From Gammaproteobacteria bacterium (lineage in GTDB: Bacteria > Pseudomonadota > Gammaproteobacteria > Enterobacterales > Alteromonadaceae), in NCBI GenBank assembly GCA_018826295.1, contig JAHJZX010000014.1, positions 1 through 64,000 on the forward strand: a DNA stretch of 64,000 nucleotides, read 5' to 3'. Each line of letters begins with the position of its first letter. Position 1 is the first letter of the stretch. Below are positions 61,896 to 64,000 of this stretch, in pieces. Under the pieces are notes generated by a model. The model was given only the letters and a program-made list of their open reading frames with translations, made no database searches and was not told the DNA's origin. The position numbers were made by a program, and so were the translations under genes.

Positions 61896-64000
61896 CCCTG
61901 CGGTGTCAGCAGCAGTTGATATTTTTTCCCACCCGGCAAAAACGGTAATGCCACTTCGTTGAGCCAGTATTGATGATCAGCGCGGTAAAATGGCGATAAC
62001 GGATGGCCGGATTGGCCCGCTGGTATGGTTAAAATGCCCAAGTGTTCCTGCCCTGGTGCTACTACCATACGCTGCGACTGGCCAAAGCCGGGCCGCTGTA
62101 CTCTGGGCATATGGCTGTCGCCATTTAACGGTGTAGCCGGCATATTTAACCAGCCGCCCAGCAATGGCACAGCGGATGCCAGCGGGTGTTGGATACGGGC
62201 CTGATTAACGGCGCCCCAGTTGCTGGCACTCAGGTTGCCATTTTGCTGTTCAAGTTCACTCTTGCTTTGCAGTATGGCCTCGAGTAGCAACGCCTGCCAG
62301 TTGGCGTAATTGGCTGGTAAAGTGTCGGTGCTGCCTTGTTTTAGCAGCGACCAGAACGGCGTTTCCAGTGAAAATTTCAGATCCCGGCTGCGGGCGTCAT
62401 GTTGTTCTAAAAAGGATGACAGCGGAGCGAACTGTAGTTCAAGGGCTTTCAGGCGGAAGGCGCGCACTAGTGTGTAGCCGGTATCATTAATTGCTGCTTG
62501 CTGGTTGCTGTTAACCAGGTGCTGGCGGTAGGCCTGCAGGTGATGCTGTGCCACAATGTCTGGTGTCAGCGTATCGAGCAGTAACTGATACCAGGGTTGT
62601 AACATCAGGGCACGATTATCCAACTGAATACTGTGCAGTGCCTGCTCATCTGCCATCTGCAATGTGTCTAAGCCTTGTTTGATCTGCCAGCCTCGGGCGC
62701 CAAAATCATAACCGCCATTGCCAATCAGCTGATACGCTGCACCGCCTATCATGCGTGAATTCGCTGTCCATAAACGTTCGGCACCGGTTAATTGTGGTTG
62801 TTGCGAGGCGCTGACATAACCCAGCCAGCGCTGCTCGCCGTTACTCCAGTCCTGGGCAATATCAAAATTTGTCAGTTGCCGCTGCGGCACCGGCCCCATC
62901 AGGCTCCAGCCAATCTGGCCCTGGCTGTCTGCAACAAGCAAATTCTGTACTGGTATACCGGCGTTGGGGGCTATTGCTAAGGCCTGTTGTACAGAGTTAG
63001 CCTGCTCTAACTGCATCAGCTTAAAGTTTACTGCTACGTCATCATAGGCTACCCAACGCAGCGCATAAGCCGGGCTGTCGCCAAACTTTACCAGCGGCCC
63101 CCAGATTGTCTCTGTCAGTTTCAGTGTCTGATCTGGTTGTCCGGCAACTTTAATCGTTTCGTAATGGTATTGCAGTGCCTGCCATCCGTCTGGCGTCAGG
63201 TAGCGCTTACCGTCTTCTGATAATTGCAGTGATACCAGATCGTGCCAGTCAGCTGTGCTGTTGGTAAAACCCCAGGCAATGTTGCCATTTGAACCCGCTA
63301 CTACCGCAGGAGTACCCGGCAGAGTCAGGCCGGTGACAGTGCGGATTTTGCCATTTTCACGCCAGTTTAGCTGGGCTTTGTACCAGGTACCTGGCACACG
63401 GATGCTCAGATGCATATCGTCGGCCAGAATGGCACTGCCATGAGCGGTTAAACTGCCGGCAACCGCAAAATTATTGCTGCCAATATCGGCGGCATCATGC
63501 AACTGGCAGTTGGTACAGGCCAGGCTGCTGTCACGCAGCAGTGGTGGGTAGGGCAGATCTGGAATTGCCACAGTTGGCTCTATGCTGCCATCCAGTGCAG
63601 CCTGCCAGCTATCAGAATGCTGTTGTAAAAAGGCATACCACGGTGCTGGCACCGCCTGCTGCAATATGGTCATGGCATAGTCATCCCGCCCCAGTTTACC
63701 TTGCAGGTCCAGATACATTGAGTAGATGACCAAAAAGGCATCCTCATCCTGCCATGGCGCTGGCGCCTGCTGCAGCAGCAAGTATTCAAAGGGTTTTAAG
63801 GTAAGCGCGCTCAGCCCTTCGTTTACGCCGCGGCGATAATCAACAAGCAGCTGACGCTCTGGCTTGCTTAGCAAACTCAGCGCCTGTTGCGCTCTGGCAC
63901 GAAAGCGGTGTTGGCGTAAATCCTGGTCTGCCTTCAGGGCACGCTCGCCAAACAGGGCGGATAATTCGCCGGCGGCATTACGGCGTAGTAAATCCATTTG
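61892..64000 (-). CDS. Penicillin acylase family protein (N-terminus outside window)
   Basis: A partial gene of at least 702 residues, open to the window end. The visible start ...QMDLLRRNAAGELSALFG is internal to the usual N-terminal region. The Ntn-hydrolase core begins at the conserved IGSNNFAVAG, whose Ser is the catalytic residue exposed by self-cleavage into alpha and beta chains. HLSIRVPGTWY and NGNIAWGFTNSTADWHDL are also typical. The family cuts amide bonds of penicillins or acyl-homoserine lactones; which one is not readable. Probably periplasmic. Confidence 0.9.
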   Translation of the reverse strand, partial: QMDLLRRNAAGELSALFGERALKADQDLRQHRFRARAQQALSLLSKPERQLLVDYRRGVNEGLSALTLKPFEYLLLQQAPAPWQDEDAFLVIYSMYLDLQGKLGRDDYAMTILQQAVPAPWYAFLQQHSDSWQAALDGSIEPTVAIPDLPYPPLLRDSSLACTNCQLHDAADIGSNNFAVAGSLTAHGSAILADDMHLSIRVPGTWYKAQLNWRENGKIRTVTGLTLPGTPAVVAGSNGNIAWGFTNSTADWHDLVSLQLSEDGKRYLTPDGWQALQYHYETIKVAGQPDQTLKLTETIWGPLVKFGDSPAYALRWVAYDDVAVNFKLMQLEQANSVQQALAIAPNAGIPVQNLLVADSQGQIGWSLMGPVPQRQLTNFDIAQDWSNGEQRWLGYVSASQQPQLTGAERLWTANSRMIGGAAYQLIGNGGYDFGARGWQIKQGLDTLQMADEQALHSIQLDNRALMLQPWYQLLLDTLTPDIVAQHHLQAYRQHLVNSNQQAAINDTGYTLVRAFRLKALELQFAPLSSFLEQHDARSRDLKFSLETPFWSLLKQGSTDTLPANYANWQALLLEAILQSKSELEQQNGNLSASNWGAVNQARIQHPLASAVPLLGGWLNMPATPLNGDSHMPRVQRPGFGQSQRMVVAPGQEHLGILTIPAGQSGHPLSPFYRADHQYWLNEVALPFLPGGKKYQLLLTPQG

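Overview
The window reads as a chromosome segment of an aerobic, motile gammaproteobacterium of the Alteromonadales type. Gene orders and protein sequences fit the Rheinheimera / Alishewanella / Arsukibacterium group best; that placement is my inference from family resemblance, not from a search. No transposase, integrase, phage gene or CRISPR array is visible.

Layout. (1) 1-3.4 kb: the last bases of a 5S rRNA and its terminator, an S9 peptidase, tRNA-Trp, and holD-rimI. (2) 3.5-20.4 kb: an accessory block of mostly exported or membrane proteins and regulators. It holds an M14 carboxypeptidase, a metal-efflux permease with an ArsR repressor, two complete two-component systems (one headed by an S41 peptidase, one by a Spy/CpxP-like periplasmic protein), a lipoprotein esterase, a metallo-beta-lactamase-fold protein lacking key metal ligands, a broken esterase gene, two membrane proteins, a serine hydrolase with TPRs and a DJ-1/PfpI protein. 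This block lies between holD-rimI and prfC, which are close neighbours in E. coli. (3) 20.4-32.7 kb: prfC-argS-pdxH-TatD, ytjB/serB, an alpha/beta hydrolase, a large protein with two PilZ domains, radA and bamD. (4) 32.8-46 kb: rluD-pgeF-clpB, pssA, an Aer-like chemoreceptor, gshA, a lytic-transglycosylase-like lipoprotein, yfjD-ypjD and ffh. (5) 46-51.3 kb: a small membrane protein, a GAF protein, an M23/BTRD1 exported protein and the rpsP-rimM-trmD-rplS operon. (6) 51.3-64 kb: a DnaJ-related protein, aroF-tyrA, a LOG protein, a beta-CASP hydrolase, a TPR protein, a VOC protein, a diguanylate cyclase, pheA with its own leader peptide, and a penicillin acylase cut by the window end.

How parts work together. 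Aromatic amino acid synthesis is represented by aroF-tyrA, with three TyrR-box-like sites around a good sigma70 promoter, and by pheA, preceded by a Phe-rich 20-codon leader and a terminator that make a classical attenuator. Cyclic-di-GMP signalling is represented by a diguanylate cyclase with an intact I-site and by the double-PilZ protein. Envelope stress or sensing dominates the accessory block. Three of its genes (9622, 10945 and 19259) share a previously unlabelled upstream box of about 37 bp at nearly constant distance from the start codon, and a fourth copy lies at 18845; this looks like a small local regulon. The second two-component system shares a divergent control region in which each promoter carries its own GTTAC-N5-GTTAC repeat.
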